Shown one piece after another: positions 42,836 through 57,959 of a DNA stretch of 64,000 nucleotides. Numbering within the stretch: position 1 is the first letter of the stretch; every line of letters begins with the position of its first letter. Source of the stretch: Tillus elongatus (taxonomy: Eukaryota > Arthropoda > Insecta > Coleoptera > Cleridae); contig OZ023269.1 of NCBI GenBank assembly GCA_964006375.1, positions 66,939,529 to 67,003,528 on the forward strand, read 5' to 3'. Below the pieces are notes generated by a model. It was not told the origin of the DNA. It saw only the letters and a program-made list of their open reading frames with translations, and did not search any database. Position numbers and translations under genes: made by a program.

Positions 42836-43670
42836 ATGAGTCGTGCAAAAGATCAAAACCCATTGCTGAACACCGAGGCAAACAAATTAAAGTTCTTGAA
42901 AATATCTTACTTAAACAAGGTAGTGTAGTTAAAGAAGTAAAAAGCAAACAAGCTCTGCAGCAAATAGACAAGATGTTTCTACCAGATGCATTAGATAATT
43001 ATCAGCGTACACAAGAAGATATATTTAACCAAAAGTTATTAGAAATCAATAGTAAAATCAGCGAGAAAAAATTAAACCCAGAAGATTGTGAACTTATAGC
43101 TCAGGCAACATATTTTCTTACACCAAACGGTGTAAACAAATACATGTCGGTGTAGACCCGCTAATAAAATTCCTTCCGATAGCAAAATTGTCACATAAAT
43201 ACTGCAGTATGCCAGTGTTTTTCGATTTGTGGACATTTGAAAAATTTTTAAATGTGTTACCCACAATAATTTATAATATGGTGAATAGTGTGGGAGAGAA
43301 AACGAGTGAATCATATAATTTAAGTAAATATGTAGTGAAAACACAGAAAAAAGCAGCATTGCTTAAACCACATAATGGTGAAATAATGAACAATTTTAAT
43401 GTGCTTTTGGAAGCCCTTAAAATAATAGAAGAGATTGGTAGTGTAATTAGAGACTCATTATTAGAATTAAAGTTTAAGTCTTTTTTTAGTTTAGACATGT
43501 TTGTAGCCGACATTAGAGCAGAATTATCTAGATATAAGGGTATTTCACCCATTTCCTGTATGTTTTTCATTGCAAAAAAAAATTACCAAGAAGACCTATC
43601 CATAATTATACAGTTTATTTCAAAATATCAACGCTTCTTAAATAACATATTCGTTTATAACCAATTTTAG
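42836..43670 (+). pseudogene. Unknown helical protein, first gene of element C
   Basis: ATG 42836 (MSRAKDQNPLL) then two frame changes (near 42880 and 43150). Segments read KQIKVLENILLKQGS, DKMFLPDALDNYQRTQEDIF, LNPEDCELIAQATYF, MPVFFDLWTFEKFL and ISPISCMFFIAKKNYQEDL. About 275 codons, mostly helical, no known motif and no homologue in A, B or D here. A TATA-like ATATAAATA lies at about 42795. Its stop codon coincides with the SINE target. Confidence 0.45.
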
Positions 43671-43853
43671 ACGCCTTCGTGGCGCAGGTTGCTAGGTGCC
43701 GGCCTGCTAAGCGAGAGGTCCCGGGTCCGATTCCTGGACGAGCCAACGAGAAGTTGACTTTGTCTGGATAATTAGTAAAAGTAGTGAAGGATTGGAAATG
43801 AATGTGCTAATGGCCTGAGATGCCGCAGCCAATAATACGAAATTAAAAAAAAA
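43670..43853 (+). mobile_element. tRNA-derived SINE inside element C
   Basis: A tRNA-like head with box A (TGGCGCAGG) and box B (GGGTCCGATTCC), and CTGCTAAGC at the anticodon position resembling a Ser(GCT) tRNA. A unique body follows and ends in AAATTAAAAAAAAA. Flanked by CAATTTTA (43662-43669 and 43854-43861). Not a working tRNA gene, because the stems are incomplete. Confidence 0.7.
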
Positions 43854-43958
43854 CAATTTTAATATAATAACTATATATTAGAATATTTTTATAATACAAT
43901 TAAAAATATTTCAGTACCTATATGTTATCATTATAAATCCTATTTACATTGAATTAGT

Positions 43959-44115
43959 TTTCCAATACGGACTCGGGTGTCGACGGTTCGAGGCTCACCG
44001 GCAGCGGATGATTTTTCAAAATCACTGTCGTCGTTGAGATCGAGCTCAAGTAGGTTAGTTTAGATGAGCAAAAAGGGTCAGCAATGGCCTAATTGCCAGT
44101 AAGCATCTTACCTTT
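43959..44115 (+). mobile_element. Short SINE-like insertion with 16-bp target duplication
   Basis: The 157-base body contains ACGGTTCGAGGCTC (box-B-like). It is flanked by identical TTTACATTGAATTAGT at 43943-43958 and 44116-44131, the hallmark of L1-type reverse transcription of a short RNA. No box A is evident. Confidence 0.65.
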
Positions 44116-44220
44116 TTTACATTGAATTAGTGGAATAATTATAATAGACGGCTGTATACAAAAATAGGAATCGACATAAGAGCCAGTACGGAAGCAACAT
44201 TAAGGCCCTTCTACAATGTA

Positions 44221-48355
<4,135 letters not shown>

Positions 48356-48642
48356 TAATCTGGGGATGCTGTCTTTGCAGCCATAGCTGTAGTCATCTCT
48401 TCTGCATTTTTAGAGTTAGGTGGACGAGTCCACACATACTTTGAAAAACAATTGATAACCACTAAGATGTACTTGTAACCAGAGTTCTCTTTGTAGTAGT
48501 CTGTAAATTCAGCTAAGTCAATTTGCCACAAGTCGTTCAAACCTTTGATTATTGTACGCCTGCGCCTAAAATTGATTCGTGCTGGCTTATATAGCTCATC
48601 AATAATTTGTTTCTTAGTATCAGACGGTTCAAGACGTTTCAT
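48356..48642 (-). pseudogene. Integrase N-terminal fragment (element C)
   Basis: ATG 48642 (MKRLEPSDTKK) with PARINFRRRRTIIKG and the first catalytic Asp (WQIDLAEF), then VVINCFSKYVWTRP. Homology to the A integrase ends near 48370 and PolB sequence begins. Second Asp, Glu and chromodomain are gone. Confidence 0.85.
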
Positions 48643-49087
48643 GGTGATGTTGGATTTAAAAGTATCCACTTATCATGTACATCCTTTAGTTTGCTGTCTA
48701 TCTCGCCCAGCTTCTTCTGCAACTTGTTATTCTTTAACACATCAATATCTTTTAAAACTTGAGCAGTTATGTTCTTGTATAATTTTTCAATTTGTTTTCA
48801 AACTCGCTTTTAAGAGTAGCTAGCTCTGTTTTATGCACAGCTTCAAGAGTTATGGTGACTAGACTCTGTGCTCCCTCATCTTTATTATTCTTATAATCAT
48901 CTGCCCACCCATCGACAAATTTTCTATTCACATCACCAGGACGCTCGATGGGGTCACCTACGTTACACAACTTAAGATTTTGTGAATCAAAATCACCGCT
49001 AGTAGTTTTCGGAAATGTCTCTCTATGCACAATTTTGTTTAAGAAACTGCGAGTCTTTGCAGAACGTCCGAACTTATCGATAGATAT
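48639..49087 (-). pseudogene. Fibre-like protein 3 of element C, start codon lost
   Basis: SIDKFGRSAK leader, but the initiator position (49087-49085) is ATA instead of ATG as in A. Then FPKTTSGDF, LCNVGDPIE, VNRKFVDGW, helical heptads, the same frame change as in A (near 48785), and a coiled coil (KNNKLQKKLGEIDSKLKD). The stop TGA overlaps the integrase ATG. Confidence 0.5.
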
Positions 49088-49381
49088 TTTTACACTGAAA
49101 TTGCTTTATTTGATTCCAACTAAATTCTATTGCCGATATGCGTTTATCTACCATAACCCAAACTGCAGCCACTGCATCCTGAATTAGATTTTTATTGATT
49201 CCCTCGATTGCACCATCGATGTACTCTTTAGTTGCAAACATATTTTTAAGTTTATTTTCAAACACGATGACACCATGATTTAAGTCGTCTCTAGTAGCAA
49301 ACGTATTTTTCAGGTCGGTTTCAAGTTTCAAGCCAGATCTATATAGTCTTTTTGAAGTTTAGATATAGCGGTATCAGCCAT
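49074..49381 (-). pseudogene. Coiled-coil fibre-shaft-like protein of element C
   Basis: ATG 49381 (MADTAISKLQKDYIDLA), frame change near 49330, then repeated units (LETDLKNTFATRDDLNH; FENKLKNMFATKEYID) and a helical end (AIEFSWNQIKQFQ). Two related shaft repeats of about 25 residues. It lacks the DKFG leader; probably a duplicated shaft segment. Confidence 0.4.
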
Positions 49382-49394
49382 GGCAGTAAACGTT

Positions 49395-49958
49395 TTATGA
49401 AGAGAAGACACTGTGATGTATGTACTCTTTGATATCCGCTTCAAGACTAATTAATGCTTGATCAACACTACTTTTAAGTGGAAACGAGCTGTAGATGTCG
49501 TGTTTAAGATCGATAAAATTTTTCATTAATTGGACTTCTAGCTTTTGTAATGATTGATCAATACTAGTTTTAAGTGTAAATGAGTTGTAGGCTTCGTGTT
49601 TAAAATCATCGTATTTTTAAAATTTACGTTCAAGTTCGGTTTTCAACTCTACCAGCTCGGGCCTATGTACAGCGTCGACTAGTATAGTAATTTGATGTGT
49701 CACAGCATCTTTATTCTTCTTATAGTCATCTTTAATTTTCTGATAGTCGTCTTTAGTTTTCTGATAGTCATCTATCCACACATCGACAAATTTTTTATTC
49801 ACTGCATCTGTAGGTTCAACAGGGTCGCCAGCGTTACACAATTTATGATTTTGTAAATCAAAATCACCACTTGTAGTTTTCGGAAATGTTTCTCTTTGAA
49901 CAACTCTGTTTAGGTGTTTTAAATTCTTTGCCGAACGTCCGAATTTATCGAATGGCAT
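49395..49958 (-). pseudogene. Fibre-like protein 1 of element C with DKFGR leader
   Basis: ATG 49958: MPFDKFGRSAKNLKHLN, FPKTTSGDFDLQNHKLCN, GDPVEPTDAVNKKFVDVW, then DDYQK/KDDYK repeats and heptads. An in-frame TAA at about 49619 is followed in the same frame by two 32-residue shaft repeats (DDFKHEAYNSFTLKTSIDQS and DLKHDIYSSFPLKSSVDQA) up to TAA 49395. Without that stop the product would be about 187 residues. Confidence 0.5.
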
Positions 49959-49993
49959 TTTAAAAGTGATTAAAAATACACATATCTGTCTGT

Positions 49994-51008
49994 TTATATA
50001 ACACCTACTTCCTTCAGCTCTTCAATAATAAATTGAATTTCATTGTTGTGTGCGTTATTACCAGCAGCATGGGAAGCCACTAAAAGTCGAAGTCTATCAA
50101 CCAACTCGTTTATATCATCCCAATATACATATTATTTCTGTTTATTAGTATTCAGCATGTATGACATACGGTGTCCTGTAGTTACTGAAGACGATGGCGG
50201 TCTGAAATCAATCAGATTCTCTAAAATTGGTTTTATCACCTGCTGGTATTTCTTAGAGCTGTTTCTTATAATTGCTTCTTTAGGGTCACCCTCTTTATGA
50301 TGAAGGCTAGTGACTGCCATAATGTCTGCATAATCTCGCATAGCCTGCATATTTTCTGTAGCTCGAACAGACGGCTTTTTCTAAAATAATAATTCCAACA
50401 GATGGTTAGATACAACGTAACGTCTCTTGTCAATTACAAGCTCGAGAACTTCTCTACCAATCATAGTAAGCTGGCTGGGTCTAATAATAAAGCAAACTTG
50501 TTTATTACCGAGCATCCAAGTGTTAGTTGTTTGATCGTAGGAAATAGGGATCAATCTCTTTCCTACTTGTAAAATATTTATCTGCGTAATATTTAAGAGT
50601 AGGAGGAAACTGACTTAAAAATTGCTCAGAGACTGCTTCGTCTGTATTTGCAGCAGCGTATATTTCCTCATAAGCTGTAGTTACCTACAGTTTAGGTTCT
50701 GGGGGCTCTAGTTGTGCTTCAAACACTTCATCGTCGCCGAGGAGCGGTTTTTGTGGTGGTGGTGGTGGTGAGGGTGGCTCCTTAATTTCAGATTTAATTA
50801 CTGGTTGACTAGCTACCAATGCTGATGTTGTTTTATTTATTTCACTTAGAGGTTTTAAGATAGGTTTGTATAGACGTTGTAAAGTTTCATCAGTCTCGGT
50901 TTTGTTCAGCTTTAGAGCTAAATATTTTTTTCTAATTATTTTTGATAGTTCGGATATTTTACGTTGGATGGATGGTGGTGTTACTATTTTACGATGTTTT
51001 TTCGACAT
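49994..51008 (-). pseudogene. Conserved Polinton protein with ELVDRLRLL C-terminus (element C)
   Basis: ATG 51008 (MSKKHRKIV): basic helical start (KIIRKKYLALKLNK), LYKPILKPLSEINK as in A, then a poly-Pro linker (PPSPPPPPQKP). Stop at 50685; EQFLSQFPPTLKYYADKYF lies beyond it. The middle is lost in many stops, and VYWDDINELVDRLRLLVAS closes the gene near 50010-50130. Confidence 0.65.
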
Positions 51009-51050
51009 GTTTAGTGTATGCCGAGCAATTCAATACTGACGTTTCCTCAG

Positions 51051-51697
51051 CTAAGTGAGATATATAAAGTGATCGAACCCCTTGCGATATATTTCTTGTG
51101 TTAAATCAGAGTTTTTAGCAACAACTACCACATCATGTTTGTTTTGGCAGCATTCACCACCAAGAAGTTTGAACTATTCAAACGTCATATCGATGGTTAC
51201 ATGATCATCATATACATGTTTTAAATTAGTTTCATCTTGTTTAAATAAAACTATAACGTTTGCATTATCACGCACCAATTGCTTCGGAACTTTACTATAC
51301 TTCTGATACAAGTAGAAACTATCAATATTTTTATGTTTGCCCATACAAAAATACCATTTTATTTTATCTTGCTTATCACAGGCTACGTCATCAAATATAA
51401 AAATTGAATTACTCTTTGCGTCTGTTGGATCTGATATCTCTTCGTTTTCACTATATGGATAATAACCAACACCTTTTGCAGCATCCAACACCTCCTTTAA
51501 CATGTTATATTTGGGCTCATATAAAGACTTTGAATACACGTATACGTTTTCAAACTTTAAACCGTTTATTTAAACCACATATTAAACATCTAACTGTGTT
51601 TGGTAAAAGAAGTCCATGTCTGATGATGTGCTAACAACATCATCTATATTTGTGACTGGAAGAACGGCTATTGCATGTTTTACAATACGCCTCGTTA
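51051..51697 (-). pseudogene. Packaging ATPase of element C, P-loop deleted
   Basis: The start codon position (51697) reads ACG. NIDDVVSTSSD follows; then about 48 bases that encode the Walker A region in A are missing (51570-51580). The remainder is well kept: NVYVYSKSLYEPKYN, FIFDDVACDKQDK, DSFYLYQKYSKVPK and FKQDETNLKHVYDDHV, to YRKGFDHFIYL. It cannot bind ATP. Confidence 0.85.
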
Positions 51698-51769
51698 ACT
51701 AAACTAACTTTGGTGCAGCCGCTGTATCCTATAAATACTCGGAGCTATTACATCTCATTATCAGTATCA
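51698..51769. promoter_or_regulatory. Divergent promoter between ATPase and PLA2 genes of element C
   Basis: 72 bases with CTATAAATAC at about 51728, about 30 bases before the PLA2 ATG region. It is the unexpanded form of the (TA)n interval of element A. Confidence 0.5.
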
Positions 51770-52530
51770 ATGTTGGTGTATCAAAGTAAGGGTATTGTTA
51801 ACACACTTAAAAAGAAACTGCCTGTCGAGTTTCACGTGCCTGGCCATCAGTTTTGTGGTCCGGGTACTAAACTTAAAAAAGGTCTGGCTAGAGGTGATCA
51901 ATGTAGCAAACCATTAGATGGTGCGACACTGCTTACTCTCAATTAAAATAGTTTAGTGATAGACACTGAGCTAACGAGGTGTTGGAGAACCAAGCGTGGG
52001 AGAAAGTCAAGTCAAAGGACGCAAGTTTTGCTGAAAAGTTGGCCGCTTGGAGCGATACAAATACTATGAAAGTTAAAATAAAACTAGGTATGGGTATGAA
52101 ATCGCCCACCAAACGCAGGCGCAGTAATAAGAAAGCAAAGTGTGGTGGTAAACTGCCGTTTAAAAACATACTTTAGTGCGTGATGCTCTAAATGTGGGCA
52201 TAGAAGTTCCATCTGTGAAAAATTTACTACATGTAGCGAGAAGTTATTAAAAATGCTGGTGGCCGTAAAAAAGTCAAGACACCCCGAGTTATCCCAATAC
52301 CGAAAAGCGGCGGCTTCCTGTCGCTCTTACCTCTAATATTTGGCGGTCTATCAGCACTAGGTGCTCTAGGAGGCGGTGTTGCAGGCACTGCTAAAGCTGT
52401 CAATGATGCTAAATCGGCTAAACAACAATTAGAAGGAGCTAAACGTCACAATCAAACAATGGAGGCTATTGCTGTCGGGGTGATGGTCTATATCTTAGAA
52501 ACAACGGACTGGTTATGGATTGTATCTGCA
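51770..52530 (+). pseudogene. PLA2-pX protein of element C, catalytic dyad deleted
   Basis: ATG 51770: MLVYQSKGIVNTLKKKLPVE, FCGPGTKLK calcium loop. About 12-15 bases covering the His-Asp dyad are missing near 51925. VLENQAWEKVKSKDASFAEK follows in other frames, then GGFL-type pX text (52300-52400) and a GDGLYL tail near 52480. It cannot hydrolyse phospholipid. Confidence 0.75.
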
Positions 52531-52867
52531 AAAGCCAAAAAAAAAACATGTAGTGTGTTTACCAGCGAGACCTCTAACAATGGTAGATCTTATGAAATTT
52601 GCTGGTAAAATGAAAGTATCATATCTTAGAGGTGTATACATGCGAGACGCTCTACCATCAAATGGGCCTTGTAAGAATGAATCGTTTATTATGAATTTAC
52701 AAACAAACAAGGAGCCTGGCAGTCATTGGGTTGCAGTGAGGAAACGTAGCGATACAGCCGAATACTTTGACTCGTATGGAAACTTGAAGCCGCCTGTCGA
52801 GCTGCAGCGTTACCTTAAAAACTGTTCTGTATTATATAAGCATGATGTATATCAGAAATATAACTAA
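52520..52867 (+). pseudogene. Adenain-like protease of element C, catalytic Cys missing
   Basis: Reads ARPLTMVDLMKFAGKMKVSYL, GVYMRD, SHWVAVRKR (His) and YFDSYG (Asp), then stops at HDVYQKYN (52867), before the NCGH segment found in A. About 16 bases of the A spacing are gone. No ATG precedes ARPLT in frame; the MKVSYL Met would be the first. Confidence 0.8.
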
Positions 52868-52890
52868 ACAGTAGTCTCTGTGTTTCAGTC

Positions 52891-53667
52891 ATGTCGCACA
52901 CGTTTGCCTTGAATGGCTCTACGTCTTCTCTATCGATGGAAATATTTCCACCGTTAGTCTTAAAGCCGCAGTTTGATTATTCGCTGGCACTTGCAAACTT
53001 CCACACATATAACACCATACCAAACATTGAACGTGGGTGTAATAAGTTTAATTATTTTTCTGCTGTGAGTGGTAGAAAGATTCGTCAAGAAATTCCTGAT
53101 GGCTCATATGAAATCAGTGATATCGAGAAGTACATTCAAAATGACCTGTTACGACGTCATATTAAAGATAAACATTTGGACCCTGCGCTAGATCACAACA
53201 TTGATGTGGAGAAGCTGTTTTCGCTAAAAGCTAACAACAACACATTAAAATGTGAGATAACATATCAACATGACGTAGACTTTTGTGTCGATGCTTCAAT
53301 AGCTCCAATATTGGGTTTTTCTGAGCAACGTCTTGCAGCTGGTGAACTACACGTTTCCGATTTGCCTGTGATAATTGTACGAGTAAAGACGATTCGCTAA
53401 GAGTGTAGTAACATAGTGGACAGTTCTTATCACGACGGCAAACCAACACATACAGTTTATGAGTTTGCTCCTATGGTAGACCCTGGCTATGCGATTGATA
53501 TAAAACCATATAGTAAGGTGTTTATACCTCTCACCACACGTATCATTTCGCATATAAACGTAAACATTATCAATCAGAATTCAGTGCCTGTGAACTTTCA
53601 AGGTGAAGAGATCATTGTGATATTGGAATTGAGAAAGACGCCGACATATTATGCTGATTATAAATAG
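52891..53667 (+). pseudogene. Minor capsid (penton) protein of element C
   Basis: 258 codons from ATG 52891 with one in-frame TAA at 53398. SYEISDIEKYIQNDL, KANNNTLKCEI, DASIAPILGFS, SSYHDGKPTHTVYEFAPM and VPVNFQGEEIIV are kept. It is longer than the A and B copies between the first and second halves. Only this single nonsense change is visible. Confidence 0.85.
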
Positions 53668-53689
53668 TAGCATCAAACCAATCCAGCTT

Positions 53690-54815
53690 CTGTATTTCCG
53701 CTGCATGCATCGAAGACAGACCTGTCGTTGGAGAACATACAGTTTCTAAAATCATTGGGTTACGATGTTAAGCAAACTGCACATATCAATCAAAGGAGAA
53801 GAAATACACACATATGCTCCACAAACCAGATCGTTTGATTATAATGATACCTGTGAGTTTGCAATCAACCAACAAGATGTTTTTTTACGAATGGTCTTCG
53901 GCTGTTTTACTAATAAAAGGTAGCATTAAAAGGACTGGTACGATTGGAGATGCGCAAGTAACGTCTAATGCATTTATTTTCGTCTATCGCAGTTGAAATG
54001 TGTAATCAGATTATTGAACATGTGAGAAATCCTGGTATAGTTACAGCAATTCGAACACTTTTTAAGGCAAACAGCGACGAAGCAAGAGCTGTGATTCCAG
54101 CCGGATGGCACCCTACTACATACAATACAATGCTGAAAGATTATCGTTTTTGCTACTGCATACCTCTTAGCTACATGTGTAATCTTTTCGAAGACTATAG
54201 AAAAGTGATTTTCAGTAAATTACTGATACTGATACGTATAACTAGAGCTCAGAATGATCAAAATTGGTTCATTTTGGTTGGTCTGCAAATGCAGAGGCTT
54301 TAAAATTTAACATCGAGTACGTGTCTCTGCAGGTGAAACATATCCACCCCAGTGAAATTATACAGCAGCAACTATTAAAGGCGATCGCCCGAGATATAAA
54401 GATTCTAATACCATATAAAAAATGGGAAATGTATGAAATACGAAACCTCAATAATTCAACGAAAGATTTGTGGTCCATTAAGACGTCTTCAACCACCGAA
54501 TGACCCAGATTTTTTATTGTGATATTCCAAACAGATCGACATAATAACGTTAAAAAGGACATCAACGACTTTGATCATGTAGACATTCGAGATATAAGAC
54601 TTCACTTAAATTCTAAACAAATTGGACAAACATATGTTTGTATTTGATTGCTCCAAGTATAGCGAATCTATAAAGCCTTCTACGGTGGATATCAAATTAG
54701 AGATGGAAAGTAATATAAATTTGCCCAATCACACAAAATGTTATTGTGTGATTATACATGACTGCGTCATCGAGTACGCCCCACTCTCCAACATCGTACT
54801 CTATATAATGTAAAT
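53690..54815 (+). pseudogene. Major capsid protein of element C
   Basis: LENIQFLKSLGYDVKQTAHI at the start, FAINQQDVF, SAVLLIKGSIKRTG, CNQIIEHVRNPGIV, FCYCIPLSYMCNLFEDYRKV, HPSEIIQQQLLKAIAR, DFDHVDIRDIRLHLNSKQIG and a final VDIKLEMES. At least five frame changes or stops. Confidence 0.75.
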
Positions 54816-54849
54816 GTTTATTGGTATGTGTGGCAGTTCGAGATAAATA

Positions 54850-55337
54850 TTGTAGTTGTAGATACGCAGGGCTTCTGCATACCAGAGTATACACCTAAAG
54901 AATTTACTATCTATAATGGTTATCAAACTTGACATTATATGTTTAAGCCACCGAAGCCGCAAAGTTCATTAAATGCAGATATAATTAGACAAATCGAATT
55001 TATACAAGGAACGCATCACTACATTGATTATGATTGTGGTAGTGTTGCTTTAGAAGACCTACCCAACATAATAGAAAAACATATTATAGATCAGCAGGTG
55101 GACAGAATCTACGTGAAGGGTGTTATCAAGAAAATGTTTACTACCGATATATTGTTGAGACGTGGTTACAACGTAGATATTATTAATTTAGAGAGTGATG
55201 TTGGATGTTCCAAACTTGTAGCAGATACACCACTATGTATGGAACACACTGTTATATTTAATAATAGAAAATGTGTTTGTAGTATTAATAATTGTATACT
55301 ATTATTTACTTATCTTGTACACTTGTTACAAAAATAA
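54850..55337 (+). pseudogene. Conserved Polinton accessory protein (FKPP..YVKG family) of element C
   Basis: VVVDTQGFCIPEYTPKEF, one TGA (about 54932), then MFKPPKPQ, HHYIDYDCG, DRIYVKGVIKK, CMEHTV and CVCSINNC to 55337. Homologue of 24033-24485. AATAAA overlaps the stop and faces the end of the convergent PolB N-domain gene only 39 bases away. Confidence 0.55.
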
Positions 55338-55375
55338 AACAACTTGTAAACTATATATGTGTTTTATTGTCTATT

Positions 55376-55888
55376 TTAACTACATTTATTAATATTTATT
55401 TCCAACCACATAAATCGCTCCAGCATCCAACCGCTCTCGGCTTCTGCAAACTCTAAGGCTTTCGTGTAAATTTCCTCGGTGGATTCTTGATATATCTTTT
55501 CAAACTTAGTTGAAACTCTAACAATTTTGTTTTTAGTATTAAACGACTTTATTTCTTTTCTATTCTGATTTTGGAGCACATACCTTCCAAACAATTCCAA
55601 GTTTATTTTAATTGTATCGTGTTTAGCTAGAGCAGCTTCAATTAGTTGAAAGAATACATGTTTCACGGCTTTCATGGCGCCCTCTATGTTATTACCATCC
55701 GTATTAATACGATAAGTAGCAGTTATATTTTTGAAAGTTTGGGCTAACAACTGCACCTTTTCAACCTCCCACGGCTCGCATACTTCTGCTTTATGGTCCT
55801 CACTGCGCAGGTGTCCAGAGAATGCATTGCTTTTCACGTGTAGTGAACATGATTTACAATACCTCATATTATTTTCTTTGTTAGACAT
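55376..55888 (-). CDS. Free-standing PolB N-terminal domain protein (element C, intact)
   Basis: 170 residues from ATG 55888. Zinc finger CKSC..HLRSEDH (C-x2-C-x10-H-x5-H) near residues 11-31, then CEPWEVEKVQLLAQTFKN and the PolB N-domain blocks INLELFGRYVLQ, KSFNTKNK and AESGWMLERFMWLEININK, then CS and stop. In true PolB proteins INK is followed by NPLRGSSY and the exonuclease. Here, as in A, the protein ends. It is one of the few undamaged genes of C. It is read leftward at the head of the right-end block, convergent with the accessory gene. Confidence 0.8.
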   Translation of the reverse strand: MSNKENNMRYCKSCSLHVKSNAFSGHLRSEDHKAEVCEPWEVEKVQLLAQTFKNITATYRINTDGNNIEGAMKAVKHVFFQLIEAALAKHDTIKINLELFGRYVLQNQNRKEIKSFNTKNKIVRVSTKFEKIYQESTEEIYTKALEFAEAESGWMLERFMWLEININKCS

Positions 55889-55950
55889 ATTGTCTCGCCG
55901 ACAGTTGCTTATAGACTAAAATAAAAACCCTTTTCCTTTATATACATTTA

Positions 55951-56340
55951 TTAACACAGGTGTTTGAGATACATGTTTTTAAGTGAGCTGCTACATTTAA
56001 CAGAACAGTATATTAACATAAATACTGCTAGACATATAATAAAACCGCATAACATAAATATAAAAATATAGTTTAAGGTGAATAGATGGATGTCCGTTAA
56101 CACAAGAGTTCTCCAGTCAGGTGTTTCACTACGAGTACCATCATCAAACAGAAACAAGTTTATAATAAACAATATCAGATTTTATTTTAGACGTGTTGTA
56201 TGCTGACACTTAAACTAGCTTATCGTTCTGTAGATGTGTTCTTGGCAGGCCAGACCAATCATGCAATCGTCGGTTTCGAAACAAATTCTCACTTCTGTCA
56301 CATTTGTTGGTTTGCAAGTGTAAAACATATTTTGACATAG
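55951..56340 (-). pseudogene. Membrane protein of right-end block (element C copy)
   Basis: Homologue of 3124-3546. The C-terminal half is open (LFDDGTRSETPDWRTLVL, membrane segment FIFMLCGFIICLAVFMLIYC, to KNMYLKHLC at 55951). The N-terminal half (RICFETDDCM-like region, 56200-56300) has frame changes. Confidence 0.55.
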
Positions 56341-56365
56341 AGCAGTTTAGATAATGAAACTTTTC

Positions 56366-57340
56366 TTAAGAGGGGGAGCCATTGTTGAGGTTAGCTATAT
56401 CAGTCAACACTTGGCTTTGGGCGTAGTGTAAGCACTCTGACATGTAATATTTGAATGTGGGAGATGTGCTGTTGAGTAGAGTTTTTATTACTCGGATTGT
56501 TTGTGCTGAACTAACATCTGAAATACATAGATCTTTCAGTGTTTGAACAATATCATGGAGAAAACAATCATAGATCCACGCAAATTGCATCTCTTTCATA
56601 TATTCTAGTCTTTCTTTAACAAGTGTTTCCAGCTCTATCAGTTTTTCCACAATATACGGACTTAGATATAAACGTTTAGCCGCGAAACCATTATCAATCA
56701 ATAACCCCTTAACATTTTGATTATGTGTAAAAGTTATTCGGCAGTAACCTAGGTGATGAATTAAAGATTGATTTGCCTGATAGTCACCTTCGAAATACTT
56801 TGAAGACAGCATACGTATATTCTCCATAAAATCGTAATATTGCCAGTCTTGTAGAGCTAGGTATTGGTTGTGGTTATCGAGCGACATTGGACAAATAACT
56901 TTCACAAGTGTTGTATAACTTCCTAGACTAACACCGGTAAGTAATTTCAAAGAATCAGTGATGTTGAATGGTGTTTCCATCAGCATCCTCTCGTCCTCTT
57001 GGTATTCGTTAAAGCGTATTCTTCTAATCTGTCGTTCTGCAAAATCAGGACCATAATTTTCGTCTATATCACATCTTTTCTCTTATACTCTGGTTCTGTA
57101 ACTCCAGAATCATTACTGTCATCACACATCATACTGGTACAATTAAAATTAACTTTCAGATTTACGCCGAACATCTTCAACGGTTAGACTCAGACTGAGC
57201 TTATTATTGTCTAGTTTACTGTTAAGTAGGTTTTTACCCCTCCCCTCTTTCTCTTCGTTACTCTCGTCGGTTGTATTTTTCTGTTCGGTTGTTGTGTAAA
57301 CTTTAAAAATCTATTGCGATCACTTACAGCTCTCTCCATA
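56366..57340 (-). pseudogene. Right-end block gene 2 (element C copy), unknown function
   Basis: The main frame from 56986 (MLMETPFNITDSLKLLTGVS) to 56366 is open for 206 codons: LSPYIVEKLIELETLVKERL and MSECLHYAQSQVL match A. Upstream text to about 57340 (MERAVSDRNRFLKF) matches D gene 2 but is frameshifted several times, so the gene originally had about 120 more N-terminal residues. Confidence 0.6.
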
Positions 57341-57634
57341 ATAACTTCTATACTGGTATTAGGCCTCTTCAGATAAATATTTAAAGAACGGTTTGCTTAA
57401 TGACAAACCTGGTCGGTGTTGAATGTAAGACAAGGCAAAGAATTGTGTAGAACAGTAACCGGCCAAGTATACGTCGCATAATTCAACTAACTGTTTGCTT
57501 TAAAAGTCTTCATCTTCTGAATCGCGTTCGTCTATATATGTCTGCTCTTGTATTTCCAACACCAGCTGTTTTAGATCACTCACTTCTTTGGGTATTCTGC
57601 TTTCAACTCCATACCACAAGTCTCTGTTGTACAT
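57320..57634 (-). pseudogene. Right-end block gene 1 (element C copy), unknown function
   Basis: ATG 57634 (MYNRDLWYGVESRIPKEV), LKQLVLEIQ, DERDSEDEDF then TAA. The same frame continues LVELCDVYLAGYCSTQFFAL, LSKPFFKYL and one further TAA to about 57320. The D copy is uninterrupted. Confidence 0.6.
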
Positions 57635-57689
57635 GTTTCTAGTTTAACGCGGTAATACAAAATGATTTTCGATTGCTTCTGTTGAAATT

Positions 57690-57950
57690 TCAAGGTTAAA
57701 TCTCAAGTAAAACCGCAAACATCCGGTGTTTGTTTACTCTAGTTCATGCCGGCAGAAGCAAAACCGCAGTCATCGAAAGTTGTTTACACCAAAATTTTTG
57801 TCAAGGCTAAATCTAAAGTAAGACCGCAAACATGCGGCGTTTGTTTACTCTAGTTCATGCTGGCAGAAGTAAAACCGCAGTCATCGAAAGTTGTTTACAC
57901 CAAATTTTTCTCAAGGCTAAATCTAAAGTAAAACCGCAAACTTCCTATGT
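57690..57950. repeat. Tandem repeat of about 110 bp in the right end of element C
   Basis: Two and a half copies of a unit containing TTTGTTTACTCTAGTTCATG, AAAACCGCAGTCATCGAAAG and GGCTAAATCTAAAGTAA (57728-57837, 57838-57947, partial before). No gene. The inverted inner repeat follows. Confidence 0.85.
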
Positions 57951-57959
57951 TTCATCCAG

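Noticed and set aside
43670..43745. tRNA gene
   Set aside because: Boxes A and B are present but the acceptor and other stems do not pair; flanking target copies and an A-rich tail make it a SINE.
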